Below are positions 1-8,599 of a DNA stretch of 64,000 bases, piece after piece. Position numbers and translations under genes: made by a program. Within the stretch, counting starts at the first letter, position 1. Each line of letters opens with the position of its first letter. Origin of the DNA: Alphaproteobacteria bacterium. Its GTDB lineage: Bacteria; Pseudomonadota; Alphaproteobacteria; UBA6615. The stretch covers positions 43,001 to 107,000 of the forward strand of contig JAJFJA010000028.1 of assembly GCA_021774445.1 (NCBI GenBank). The letters run 5' to 3'. The notes under the pieces are model-generated. The model saw nothing but the letters and a program-made list of their open reading frames with translations, made no database searches and was not told the DNA's origin.

Positions 1-354
1 TACATCCATGCGAAAGTGACCTCGGCGCGGTGCTATCCCATCGAATCGCGGGTTTTCGCCAACGAGATGCTGCATGGCGCGCCTTATTTGCGGCGGTTCC
101 TCGGCCGCAAGCTACGCGACCGGGTGGACGAGATCGATGCCGTGTTCGCGGCCTGGGCGAAAGACGGCAAGATCGCTGCCGACGTGGACGCGCACTTTTT
201 GATGTTCACGCTGTGGGCGGCGACCCAGACCTATGCCGATTTCGGCGTGCAGGTCAGCGCCGTGCTGGGGAAAGACAAACTGGCGGACGCCGATTACGAG
301 CGGGCGGCACAGCAGCTCACGGCGCTGGTGCTTAGAGGGTGTGGACTGCGGTAG
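1..354 (+). CDS. TetR-family regulator, C-terminal part (5' end outside window)
   Basis: The frame is open from the first base, so the gene starts upstream and only about 117 C-terminal residues are visible. The segment YPIESRVFANEMLHGAP and the helical stretch after it resemble the ligand-binding, dimerising domain of RutR/YcdC-type TetR repressors. The N-terminal HTH is not in the window. The 46 bases to the next stop codon, which belongs to the convergent aldolase gene, show nothing else. Its target cannot be inferred from what is visible. The family call is fairly firm; the RutR-like subtype is tentative. Confidence 0.7.
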   Translation, partial: YIHAKVTSARCYPIESRVFANEMLHGAPYLRRFLGRKLRDRVDEIDAVFAAWAKDGKIAADVDAHFLMFTLWAATQTYADFGVQVSAVLGKDKLADADYERAAQQLTALVLRGCGLR

Positions 355-400
355 CCGGCGCTCGCGAAGACGGTTCTGGCGCGTGACGCAGACCCGGCGG

Positions 401-1030
401 TTATTCTGCGGCGGCGCGCGCGGCGGCGGCGAGCGCGGTTATCTCGGTCCAGTTGCCGGCGGCGATGGCGGCGCTCGGCGCGACCCAGGAGCCGCCGACG
501 CAGACGACATTGGGCAGCCGCAGATAATCGACGAAGTTGCCGGGGCCGATACCGCCGGTCGGGCAGAAGCGGACATCGGGAAACGGACCGGCGAAGGCTT
601 TCAGCGCGGCGACCCCGCCGCTCGATGCAGCGGGAAAGAATTTCAGCAATTCATGGTCATGGCGGATCGCCTGCATGATTTCGGAGCCGGTGGCGACCGC
701 CGGCAGATAGGGGATGCCGGCATCCGACGCGGCGGTGCTGAGTTTGGGGTCAAAACCGGGGCTGACGGCGAATTGCGCCCCGGCCTCGCGGAGTTCGTCG
801 AACTGATCGGGTCGGGTGACCGTGCCCGCACCGACCATCGCGTCGGGAATATGGGCGGCAATCTCGGCCATCGCGGCAAGCGCCGCCGGGGTTCGCAGCG
901 TGATCTCGAGCACCGGCAGCCCGCCGGCGACGAGCGCCTCGGCCAACGGCACGGCGTCCTCGACCCTGTTGATCGTCAAGACGGGGATAACCGGCGCGGT
1001 CGCGGCGATATAGTCGATGCTGGTGGTCAC
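401..1030 (-). CDS. eda: 2-keto-3-deoxy-6-phosphogluconate / 4-hydroxy-2-oxoglutarate aldolase
   Basis: A 209-residue class I aldolase that cleaves KDPG to pyruvate and glyceraldehyde 3-phosphate, the last step of the Entner-Doudoroff and sugar-acid routes. Near the N-terminus VLEITLRTPAA carries the catalytic Glu (about residue 42) and substrate-binding Arg (46). LLKFFPAA contains the Schiff-base Lys (about 130), and CPTGGIGPGN is the phosphate-binding loop. The chosen GTG start overlaps the TGA of the upstream kinase gene by four bases, so the two are translationally coupled. An upstream in-frame ATG lies deep inside the kinase gene and is unlikely. Confidence 0.9.
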   Translation of the reverse strand: MTTSIDYIAATAPVIPVLTINRVEDAVPLAEALVAGGLPVLEITLRTPAALAAMAEIAAHIPDAMVGAGTVTRPDQFDELREAGAQFAVSPGFDPKLSTAASDAGIPYLPAVATGSEIMQAIRHDHELLKFFPAASSGGVAALKAFAGPFPDVRFCPTGGIGPGNFVDYLRLPNVVCVGGSWVAPSAAIAAGNWTEITALAAAARAAAE

Positions 1031-1956
1031 GGTGCGGTCTCCGGGTCTGCATGCATGGACGGCATGGCCGGCGGCGGGATAATGGCGCCAGGATAGCGGA
1101 TCACCGCGGCGGCCAGGCGGTGGCCGGCCATTGCGGCCGCGACCGGGGACTTGCCGGCCATGCGACCGGCAAGGTAACCGGCGTTGAACGAATCGCCGGC
1201 CGCGGTCGTATCGACGGCCGCGGCGTCGGGATGGGCGGCGACATGCCATTGCTCCTGACCGGCGACGATCAGGCACCCCTGCCCGCCTTGCTTGACGACG
1301 ACTTCGCCGACGCCTAAGGCGGCGATGCGGGCGGCACAGGCGGCGGCGTCATGGTCGCCATACAATTTCTGCTCGTCCTCTAACGTCGGCAACGCGAGGT
1401 CGGCATGGGCGAGCATCCGATCGAAGGCCGTCCGCGCGGCGGCTTCGTCGGGCCAGCCTTGCGGCCGGTAGTTGCTGTCAAAGGCAACCTTGCCGCCACG
1501 CTGCCGTTGGCGGTCGACAACATCGTGGAGGACTGCGCGGCCGGAAGCGCCGTAAATGGAAAGGCTGATGCCGGAGAGGTACAGCCAGTCATATTCGGGT
1601 AAGGCGGCGACGATCGGCGCGGCCTCGGGCCGATCGAAAAGCTCCCGCGCCGGGGCCATGTCGCGCCAATAATAGAAACTGCGCTCGCCGGCGGCGTCCG
1701 TGCGGATGACGTAGAGCCCGGGTTGACGGCCCGGCAAACGCAGGACCAAGTCGGTGCCGACATTCTCATACTGCCAGGCGGCCAGCATCTCGTCGCTGAA
1801 AGGGTCATCCCCGAGAGCGGTGACGTAGTCGACCGCGGCGCCAAGACGGGCCAAATAGACAGCCGTATTGAGGGTGTCGCCGCCGAATCCGAAGCGTTGG
1901 GCCTGTGCGGGGCCGCTAAGCTCGAGCATGCATTCGCCAATGGTCGCAATGCGCAT
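1027..1956 (-). CDS. kdgK: 2-keto-3-deoxygluconate kinase (PfkB/ribokinase family)
   Basis: A 309-residue PfkB-family sugar kinase. It has the N-terminal GGDTLNTAVYLARLG substrate and lid region and the C-terminal anion-hole motif DTTAAGDSFNAGYL, with the catalytic Asp at about residue 255. The Tyr-rich YYWRDMAPA segment is typical of KDG kinases. It phosphorylates 2-keto-3-deoxygluconate to KDPG, the substrate of the coupled downstream aldolase, so the pair forms the lower part of a sugar-acid catabolic route. The ATG start is preceded by GGGAGA at good spacing. Tandem TGTAAA-type repeats lie about 80-110 bases upstream. Confidence 0.88.
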   Translation of the reverse strand: MRIATIGECMLELSGPAQAQRFGFGGDTLNTAVYLARLGAAVDYVTALGDDPFSDEMLAAWQYENVGTDLVLRLPGRQPGLYVIRTDAAGERSFYYWRDMAPARELFDRPEAAPIVAALPEYDWLYLSGISLSIYGASGRAVLHDVVDRQRQRGGKVAFDSNYRPQGWPDEAAARTAFDRMLAHADLALPTLEDEQKLYGDHDAAACAARIAALGVGEVVVKQGGQGCLIVAGQEQWHVAAHPDAAAVDTTAAGDSFNAGYLAGRMAGKSPVAAAMAGHRLAAAVIRYPGAIIPPPAMPSMHADPETAP

Positions 1957-2035
1957 GAGTTCTCCCGAATTTGGCAGGTTGTAGCGTTATGACGCCGGGT
2001 ATAACAAGCGCGCCCCGGCGAATTTGCACCTTGTC

Positions 2036-2064
2036 TGTAAACGCATGATCTGTTTTGTAAATGC
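2036..2064. promoter_or_regulatory. Pair of direct repeats, candidate operator
   Basis: TGTAAACGCAT begins at 2036 and TGTAAATGCTA at 2056. The repeats are exactly 20 bases apart, in the AT-richer part of the divergent region between the kdgK-eda pair and egtB. The spacing of about two helical turns suits binding of a dimeric regulator to one DNA face. No regulator is assigned; the TetR fragment at the window start is only one possibility. Confidence 0.3.
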
Positions 2065-2220
2065 TACATTTGTCGTCATTATGCTGGAAATGTGCATCGT
2101 TTGTGCGGTTGCACATAATTTTTTTGCTGGCTAGGCTCTGTGCAGTGCCGGGGGGCATTCATCTTAAGCAGGGAGTCAACAAAGGCTAGGTGCGGCAACT
2201 GCGCCTGACCGGAGGGTTTG

Positions 2221-3516
2221 ATGTCCGTAGCAATTCGCGCCCCTGGCGAAGGGGCTCAGCATGACAGTCGGCAGCCGATAGTCGCGGCGTTCGCGCGGGT
2301 CCGTGGCGCGTCGGTGAGGCTGGTGGAGGGACTGGCGCCCGAGGACATGGTCGTGCAGTCGATGACTGACGCCAGTCCGACAAAGTGGCACCTCGCTCAT
2401 GTCACCTGGTTTTTCGAGACGTTTGTCCTAGGGCCATATGGTCGGGGATACGAGGTTTTCGACCCGGCGTTCGCCTATCTGTTCAATTCCTATTACGAGG
2501 CCGAGGGGCCGCGGCATCCGCGGCCGCAGCGGGGCATGCTGACGCGGCCGACGGTGGCGCAGGTGATGAGCTACCGCGAGCATGTGGACAGCGCGGTCGC
2601 CGACTTGATGGCGGCGGCTGACGAGGCCGTTTGGGCGGCGGTCGCGCCGCTGATCACGCTCGGTCTACAGCACGAAATGCAGCATCAGGAACTGTTGTTG
2701 ACCGATCTGCTGCATGCCTTTTCCGGCAACCCGATCCAGCCTGCCTATCGCAGCGCCGAACCGACGGAAGTTGCCGGCGGGCCGGTGCCGCCGCTCGACT
2801 GGGTTGAATTCGAGGGCGGGATCAAGGCGATCGGTCATGACGGCGACGGATTCAGTTTCGATTGCGAGGGGCCGCGGCATGAGGTGCTGCTGCGCCCGTT
2901 CCGCTTGGCATCGCGGCTGATCACCAACCGGGAGTGGTTGGCCTTCATGGAGGATGGTGGTTATAGCCAGGCCGAGCTGTGGCTATCCGACGGCTGGATG
3001 ACGGTGCAGCGGGACGGGTGGCAGGCGCCGCTGTATTGGCAGCGCGGCGAGGGCGGCTGGGCGTCGATGACGCTGTCCGGGCTGCGGGCGATCGATCAGG
3101 TGGCGCCGGTTTGCCATGTCAGTCTCTATGAGGCCGATGCCTATGCCCGGTGGGCGGGGAAACGCTTGCCGACGGAAGCGGAATGGGAAGTCGCCGCGGG
3201 CGAACAGGAGATCGCCGGTAATTTGCTGGAGAGCGGTCGGTTGAGCCCGCGCCCGGCGCGACCGGCGGTCGGCTTGCAGCAGCTTTACGGCGACGTTTGG
3301 GAATGGACGCAAAGCGCCTACGGGCCTTACCCCGGTTTCCGGGCGCCGGCCGGCGCCATCGGCGAATACAACGGCAAATTCATGTGTAATCAGATGGCGC
3401 TGCGCGGCGGATCCTGCGTGACGCCACGCGACCAGCTGCGTGCCAGCTACCGCAATTTCTTTTATCCCCATCAGCGTTGGCAGTTCACCGGTCTGCGCTT
3501 GGCAGAGGACATCTGA
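2221..3516 (+). CDS. egtB: Ergothioneine biosynthesis iron(II)-dependent sulfoxide synthase EgtB
   Basis: A 431-residue enzyme that joins hercynine to a thiol donor (gamma-glutamylcysteine or cysteine) with O2, giving the sulfoxide precursor of ergothioneine. An N-terminal DinB-like helical domain carries KWHLAH (His 57/60) and HEMQHQE (151-157), the HX3HXE non-heme iron site. A C-terminal formylglycine-generating-enzyme-like domain carries KRLPTEAEWE, GDVWEWT and ALRGGSC. The start is ATG 2221 behind GGAGG; an adjacent in-frame TTG is less likely. egtD follows after one base. No egtA, egtC or egtE is present in this window, which suggests cysteine could be used directly, but those genes may lie elsewhere. 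Confidence 0.92.
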   Translation: MSVAIRAPGEGAQHDSRQPIVAAFARVRGASVRLVEGLAPEDMVVQSMTDASPTKWHLAHVTWFFETFVLGPYGRGYEVFDPAFAYLFNSYYEAEGPRHPRPQRGMLTRPTVAQVMSYREHVDSAVADLMAAADEAVWAAVAPLITLGLQHEMQHQELLLTDLLHAFSGNPIQPAYRSAEPTEVAGGPVPPLDWVEFEGGIKAIGHDGDGFSFDCEGPRHEVLLRPFRLASRLITNREWLAFMEDGGYSQAELWLSDGWMTVQRDGWQAPLYWQRGEGGWASMTLSGLRAIDQVAPVCHVSLYEADAYARWAGKRLPTEAEWEVAAGEQEIAGNLLESGRLSPRPARPAVGLQQLYGDVWEWTQSAYGPYPGFRAPAGAIGEYNGKFMCNQMALRGGSCVTPRDQLRASYRNFFYPHQRWQFTGLRLAEDI

Positions 3517-3517
3517 C

Positions 3518-4498
3518 ATGCCCGGCTCAGCGGTACTGCAACTGGCGCCACTGGAGGCGCTGTACGATTATGGCCATGGCGGCGAGGATTTCGGCACCGC
3601 GGTGCGCGAGGGCCTGTCGTTAGGCCAAAAAAAGCTATCGGCCAAATTCCTCTATGATGCGCGGGGGTCGGCGCTGTTCGAGGAAATCTGCACGCTGCCG
3701 GAATATTATCCGACACGTACCGAAATCTCGCTGCTGGAGAAACACGTCACGGAAATCGCCGAATTGGCCGGCCGTGGGGCCAGCGTTGTCGAATTCGGCA
3801 GCGGGGCCAGCGTCAAGGTGCGGTTGCTGCTGGACACCCTGGCGGCACCGGATTGGTACGTGCCGGTGGATATTTCGCGGCAGCATCTGGTGGCGTCGGC
3901 GAAAGATCTGGCGACGCAATACCCGGATCTGACGGTGCTGCCGATTTGCGCCGACTATACCCGCGCTTTCGACCTGCCGCGATCGGTGCGCGCGCCGATT
4001 CTGGGATTCTTCCCGGGTTCCACCATCGGCAATTTTACCCATGGCGAGGCGCGGGCGTTCCTGCAGCAGGCCGCCAGTTCCTTGGGCGCCGGCGCCGGGC
4101 TGGTGCTGGGTGCCGATCTGATGAAGGCCCCCGACATTTTACGGGCGGCCTACAACGATGCGGCGGGGGTGACGGCGGCGTTCAACCTCAATCTTCTGGC
4201 GCGGATCAATCGTGAGCTCGACGGCGACTTCGAGCTTTCGGCATTTCGCCATGAGGGGCGCTTACTCGAAGACGAGGGCCGTATCGAAATGCATTTGGTG
4301 AGCCAGCGAGCGCAGGTGGTGCGGGCGGCTGGAAAGACGTTTGCGTTTCGCGAAGGCGAGAGCATCCATACGGAATATTCGCATAAATACACCATCGATC
4401 AGGTGCAAACCTTGGCCAGGAGCGGCGGATGGGAGCCGGTTCGGTCGTGGGTCGACGACCAGTCGCTGTTCAGCATCCATTTTCTTGCGGCCCGCTAA
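3518..4498 (+). CDS. egtD: L-histidine N(alpha)-methyltransferase EgtD
   Basis: A 326-residue SAM-dependent enzyme that trimethylates histidine to hercynine, the first step of ergothioneine synthesis. It shows the EgtD signature region KFLYDARGSALFEEIC, then LPEYYPTRTE, the SAM motif VEFGSGAS (91-98), the FFPGSTIGNF loop, and EYSHKYT near the C-terminus. The ATG lies one base after the egtB stop, so the two genes form a compact operon. The 3' end overlaps the convergent DapA-superfamily gene by four bases. Confidence 0.93.
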   Translation: MPGSAVLQLAPLEALYDYGHGGEDFGTAVREGLSLGQKKLSAKFLYDARGSALFEEICTLPEYYPTRTEISLLEKHVTEIAELAGRGASVVEFGSGASVKVRLLLDTLAAPDWYVPVDISRQHLVASAKDLATQYPDLTVLPICADYTRAFDLPRSVRAPILGFFPGSTIGNFTHGEARAFLQQAASSLGAGAGLVLGADLMKAPDILRAAYNDAAGVTAAFNLNLLARINRELDGDFELSAFRHEGRLLEDEGRIEMHLVSQRAQVVRAAGKTFAFREGESIHTEYSHKYTIDQVQTLARSGGWEPVRSWVDDQSLFSIHFLAAR

Positions 4499-5445
4499 GG
4501 AAAGGCCAGACCGGGGGCCGCCATCGGGTCACGGGCTTGGCGATAAGGACTGAGCGCCTTGGCATAACGGGCGGCGCAGGCGATGCCGAAGTCGCTCGGC
4601 GGCAGGCTTGGCGGACGATCATGGACCGCCGTTAGGCCAAGCCGCGCGGCGGTGATGCGTTTGCCGTAACACAACAGGTGGGGCAACGACTGCATAACAA
4701 AGGTGATGACCGGCAGAATGCTGCGGTATTCCGCCTCCGCCTCGGCCTCCGCTTCGGGACGCTGACTGCACATGTGCTGAAATATGCGGACCTGGACGTC
4801 GATGCAATCGGGCGCCGGGACCATGCCGACGCAACCGGCGCGCAAATTGTCGGGCAGCTCGAGGCCGCCACGCCCGGCGAAGACGGCGAACTTGCCTTCG
4901 GTGCGGGCAATCATCTCGGCGGCGGCGAGCGCCGGTCCTTCTTGCTTGATCAGCGTCACGTTGGGCTGATCGCGCTGCAGCGCCAGAAAGCCGTCGGCGG
5001 TGAGGCCGACGCCGAGATATTCCGGGGCGTTCTGGATGGCGACCGGCAGATCGACCTGGCCGGCCACGGCGCTGAAAAAGCGGATATATTCGGCTTCGGC
5101 CAGACCGCGGGCCGGCGGCGGTTGCAGGATGACCCAGTCGGCACCGGCGGCTTTGGCGGCGCCGGCAAAAGCGACTTGGTCGCCGATCGTCGCATCGGCG
5201 ACGGTGACCGCCACCGGGACGACGCCGGCGACATCTTCGATCACCCACTCGAGAACCTGGTGACGTTCGGCCAGGCTTAGCTTGTCGACCTCGGTCGCCA
5301 AACCAAGGCAGGCGATGCCATGGGCGCCGTTGGCGAGGCAGGCGCGGGTTTGGGTGCGCATGGCGTCCCGGTCGAGGGCGCCGGCGGCGTCAAAAAACGC
5401 ATAAAGCATGGCGTAGACGCCGCTGAATGGGGCGGGCGCCAGCAT
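4495..5445 (-). CDS. DapA-superfamily (dihydrodipicolinate synthase/N-acetylneuraminate lyase type) aldolase
   Basis: A 316-residue TIM-barrel class I aldolase. The Schiff-base Lys sits in VTLIKQEGPA (about 167) and GRGGLELP follows. Two residues typical of true DapA differ: the catalytic Tyr of the YNxP motif is replaced (IQNAPEYLG), and the GTTGE loop reads GLATEVDKL. It is therefore probably not the lysine-pathway enzyme but an aldolase or dehydratase acting on another keto-acid. I chose ATG 5445, one base after the stop of the upstream epimerase gene; a GTG at 5496 would overlap that gene and has no visible ribosome site. The pairing suggests sugar or sugar-acid metabolism. Confidence 0.8.
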   Translation of the reverse strand: MLAPAPFSGVYAMLYAFFDAAGALDRDAMRTQTRACLANGAHGIACLGLATEVDKLSLAERHQVLEWVIEDVAGVVPVAVTVADATIGDQVAFAGAAKAAGADWVILQPPPARGLAEAEYIRFFSAVAGQVDLPVAIQNAPEYLGVGLTADGFLALQRDQPNVTLIKQEGPALAAAEMIARTEGKFAVFAGRGGLELPDNLRAGCVGMVPAPDCIDVQVRIFQHMCSQRPEAEAEAEAEYRSILPVITFVMQSLPHLLCYGKRITAARLGLTAVHDRPPSLPPSDFGIACAARYAKALSPYRQARDPMAAPGLAFP

Positions 5446-5446
5446 C

Positions 5447-6358
5447 TCAACCGTCGCGTGAAGGGGTGAAAGAAGCCCGGCAAGATTGCTGCTCACCGGG
5501 GCCGAGTACGATCATGCCGGTGTCGGCGGCACCGGCGGCGGCGTAGTTGAAGGCGTCGGTGATATTGCTGGCCGGCTCGACGCAAAGATAATCTTCGCCG
5601 GTGGGGGTGTAGACAACCAGCATATCCATTGGCGGGTCAGCGCGAATGGCCAGGCTCGCCCCCCACTCCGGCCAGGTGACCGTGGCGAGCCGCTGCCACC
5701 CGGTGTAGACGTTGTCGAGATAGGTCGCCTCGGCATTGACGCCGTTGGCCAATTGTTTCTCCGGCGGGGGCGGCGTGCGTTCCGTCGGCATGTACTCTGC
5801 GTCGTTGTGCCAGATCTCGGCCACGGTCGCGGTGACCGTGGCCCTGGGCGTGCGGACGAAATAAGGGTGCATCCCGAGACCCAGCGGCATCGGTCGGTCG
5901 CCGACATTGCGCACCGACAAGCGCTGTTCGAGGACGTTACCGCTGAGGTGGAAGTCTTGTTCGGCGTGATAGGGAAAGGGCCAGGCGTCGGCGGCGTGGT
6001 CGTAAGTGATGCGCAGGCGGTTGACCGTCTGCTCAGATACGGTCCACGGCGCTTGCCAGCCGTGACCGTGGATGGTGTGGCGCTCGGGCAGGAAATTCAG
6101 GGGCAGGGCGATGTGCTGTTCGCGAAACGTGAAACGGCCATCGCGAATGCGGCTGGAGAACGGGACCAACGGAAAACTCGACATGCCAAGCACATCGCCG
6201 TCGGTGAGCGCTTGCGCGGATGCCGGCCGCAGCCATTCGACGACACCACCGTCGGCGCTCTCCGACCAGTAGCGGGCGATGCTGCCGCCGATGTTCGGGG
6301 CGATGGAAACGGCGGCGGTGCCGTCACGCAAGGTGACGAGCTGGCTGTACTCTGGCAT
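5447..6358 (-). CDS. Aldose 1-epimerase family protein
   Basis: A 303-residue galactose-mutarotase-fold enzyme. HGHGWQAPW (about 97-104) carries the catalytic His, GMHPYF the second His, and CVEPASNITDAFN the catalytic Glu region. These enzymes interconvert alpha and beta anomers of aldoses. The start is ATG 6358 behind the strong site GGAGGAA; the longer in-frame extension upstream has no family similarity. It is coupled to the DapA-superfamily gene one base downstream, so both probably serve one carbohydrate route. The exact sugar is unknown. Confidence 0.87.
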   Translation of the reverse strand: MPEYSQLVTLRDGTAAVSIAPNIGGSIARYWSESADGGVVEWLRPASAQALTDGDVLGMSSFPLVPFSSRIRDGRFTFREQHIALPLNFLPERHTIHGHGWQAPWTVSEQTVNRLRITYDHAADAWPFPYHAEQDFHLSGNVLEQRLSVRNVGDRPMPLGLGMHPYFVRTPRATVTATVAEIWHNDAEYMPTERTPPPPEKQLANGVNAEATYLDNVYTGWQRLATVTWPEWGASLAIRADPPMDMLVVYTPTGEDYLCVEPASNITDAFNYAAAGAADTGMIVLGPGEQQSCRASFTPSRDG

Positions 6359-6476
6359 GGCTTCCTCCCTAGGGATCTCAGAGTCCAATGCGGCCGGGTT
6401 GGCGTCAAGCGCGGTTTGTTGGGTGCCGGGATGGAATGGCTGTGGCAGGATGGCAGGGCAGTCGTTTGAGGAACCC

Positions 6477-7367
6477 GTGATCGAGGCACTGACAACAAAC
6501 CCAGCCTTCGGTGCCAGTGCGCTGCCGCTCGGTGTCGCCCTGGCGGTAACGGCGTTGATCTGGCTCATCGGCGGTCCCTATCGAGCGCCGATGATCGTTT
6601 TTAGTGCCGCCATCGTTGGCATTGTCGCCGCGTTCTGGTGGATCGAGGGGCTACCGCCGATCCTGCCGACGACAGGCAAGCAAAAGATCTTCTATCTGAT
6701 CTTGCTGGCGCTGGCCGCCGGCTGGGCGATCGACGGCCGAGAAGGGCGGCGCCGGGCCGACGGATTGGAGCGCCTGTCGCTGTTCGGTTTGCCGGTGCTG
6801 GCGCTGATTTGGCTGGCTTGGCGGCCGCTGGTGGCGGGGCCGGACACGCGGCTGCTGATCGAGATGGCGGTGCTGTGGCTGGCCGCGGTCGCGGTGTATT
6901 GGCGGCTGCGGAAACAGGAGCGCGCCGGGGCGCTGGTTGGTGGGGTGCAGGTCTTGGTCGCGGCGATGGGGCTGTCGGTGGTGGCCTTGCTCGGCGCCTC
7001 GGCGAGCCTGGCGTCGCTGGCCGGCGCGGTGGCAGCCGCCATGGGCGGGGTGCTGTTGTGGCTGTTCGTGGTGACGGTGATCAACGACGAGCGATTCGGC
7101 TTCGGTGCGTTGGGCTGGCTCGCCTGTGCCGGCGCGCTGCTATTTATCGCCGATGTGGTGGTGCTGTTTTCGCCGGAGGTCAATCGCTGGTCGCTGGCGC
7201 TGCTGCTGCTGGTGTTCGTGACCGACAAAGTGCCGCTGGGCCGGCGGCGGCGGGGGGCGCTCGACCGGGCGGCCCAGCCGGTGCTGCTTGGCTTGGTCGC
7301 CGCCGTCCCGGCGGTGGCGGCGGTCGGGGTGGCCTTGCTCAGCGGCGGCGGGGCGTCGCCGTACTAG
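6477..7367 (+). CDS. Multi-pass membrane protein of unknown function
   Basis: About 296 residues with roughly eight or nine hydrophobic segments separated by short Arg-rich loops. One example is GREGRRRADGLERLS after the third segment, consistent with an inner-membrane protein following the positive-inside rule. No catalytic or transporter motif is recognised. GTG 6477 follows GAGGA at suitable spacing; ATG 6450 in the same frame is an alternative. The gene is divergent from the epimerase gene and convergent with pyrD, with nine bases between the stops, so neighbours do not suggest a role. Confidence 0.7.
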   Translation: MIEALTTNPAFGASALPLGVALAVTALIWLIGGPYRAPMIVFSAAIVGIVAAFWWIEGLPPILPTTGKQKIFYLILLALAAGWAIDGREGRRRADGLERLSLFGLPVLALIWLAWRPLVAGPDTRLLIEMAVLWLAAVAVYWRLRKQERAGALVGGVQVLVAAMGLSVVALLGASASLASLAGAVAAAMGGVLLWLFVVTVINDERFGFGALGWLACAGALLFIADVVVLFSPEVNRWSLALLLLVFVTDKVPLGRRRRGALDRAAQPVLLGLVAAVPAVAAVGVALLSGGGASPY

Positions 7368-7376
7368 GTCGCCATC

Positions 7377-8453
7377 TCAGCCGGGCCGATGATCGGCACC
7401 AACGGCGGCGGCGAGGTTGCCGAAACCGTCGGCGCGCAGGCGGGCGGCGAGATCGCGCTTGAGGCGACCGATTAGCGACGGGCCGGCGTAGACGAGGGCG
7501 GTGTAGAGTTGCACGAGGCTGGCCCCGGCGCGGATCTTGGCATAAGCGTCGGCGCCGCTGGCGACGCCGCCGACACCGATCAGCGGAATCGTGCCCTGGG
7601 TGAGCCGGTAGACACGCCGCAACAGTTCCGTCGACGGGGTGAAGAGCGGGCGGCCGGACAAGCCGCCGCGCTGACCCCGGTGATGGTCCCGTAGATCCTC
7701 CGGACGGGCGGTGGTCGTGTTGCAAACGACAATGCCGTCGATGGCCGCCGCCGACAGGGTGGCGACGACGGCGGCCAGGGCGGAGTCATCGATATCCGGC
7801 GACAGCTTGGCGAACATCGGTGTCGGCGGCGTCCGCGCCGGTGTCGCCGCGCTTCTTACCGCCATGAGGCGGGCGAGCAAGTCGCCGAGGGGGCCCGGCG
7901 AGAGGAAAATGCGGCCGTTGGCGGTATTGGGGCAGGAGATATCGACGGTGAGGAAGTCGGCATGGGGGGCCAGCCGCTCGACCAGCAGAGCGAAATCGTC
8001 GGCCGGGTCGGCGGTGTCGGCGTTGGCGGCGAGGTTGATCCCGACGACGCGGCCCGCCGACGCCATGGCGCGCTGCAGGCGCGGCTGAATGGCGTCCAGG
8101 CCGTCATTGTTGAAACCCATGCGGTTGATGACCGCGCGGTCGCCGGGCAGGCGAAACAAGCGGGGCGTTGGGTTGCCGGGTTGGGCCCGCGGGGTGACGC
8201 CGCCGACTTCGACAAAACCAACGCCGAGATGCAGCAAACCGGCGATGGCACGGGCATTCTTGTCGAAGCCGGCGGCGATGCCGATGGGATTCGGAAAAGA
8301 CCGCTGCCAGACCGTGCTGGCGAGGATCGGGTCGTCGGTGCGGGCTTGCCTTGGCCCCAAGCCGTGGCTGAGCGCCCACAGTGCCGCGCGATGGGCAGAC
8401 TCCGGCGGCAGCAGGCGGAGCAGGGCGGCGGCGGTGTCATGGATGGCGGACAT
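7377..8453 (-). CDS. pyrD: Dihydroorotate dehydrogenase (class 2-like), PyrD
   Basis: A 358-residue FMN barrel that oxidises dihydroorotate to orotate in pyrimidine synthesis. The N-terminal helical extension, AAGFDK (K65), RMGFNNDG, AKLSPDI, CNTTT, GGLSGRPL and GVGGVASGADAYAKI match the quinone-linked membrane class. Unusually, the catalytic-base motif reads DISCPNTANG. Cys174 occupies the position that is Ser in class 2 enzymes, as in class 1, and the usual Asn two residues earlier is Asp. The GKNKxT loop is also altered (AANADT). ATG 8453 is chosen because the longer frame upstream has no similarity. Confidence 0.87.
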   Translation of the reverse strand: MSAIHDTAAALLRLLPPESAHRAALWALSHGLGPRQARTDDPILASTVWQRSFPNPIGIAAGFDKNARAIAGLLHLGVGFVEVGGVTPRAQPGNPTPRLFRLPGDRAVINRMGFNNDGLDAIQPRLQRAMASAGRVVGINLAANADTADPADDFALLVERLAPHADFLTVDISCPNTANGRIFLSPGPLGDLLARLMAVRSAATPARTPPTPMFAKLSPDIDDSALAAVVATLSAAAIDGIVVCNTTTARPEDLRDHHRGQRGGLSGRPLFTPSTELLRRVYRLTQGTIPLIGVGGVASGADAYAKIRAGASLVQLYTALVYAGPSLIGRLKRDLAARLRADGFGNLAAAVGADHRPG

Positions 8454-8599
8454 CAGCGACTCGAAGCGGGGGCCGGCGGCAGTATGGCGGCCGGCGGGTG
8501 GGCCCTCAACAGGTGCCTGCTTTTGCGGTTGGGCGGGCGGACAGATTGGTGCAGCAGACTTATACTGCAGGCGACTCCGCAAGCGGTGAGCAGGTAACG

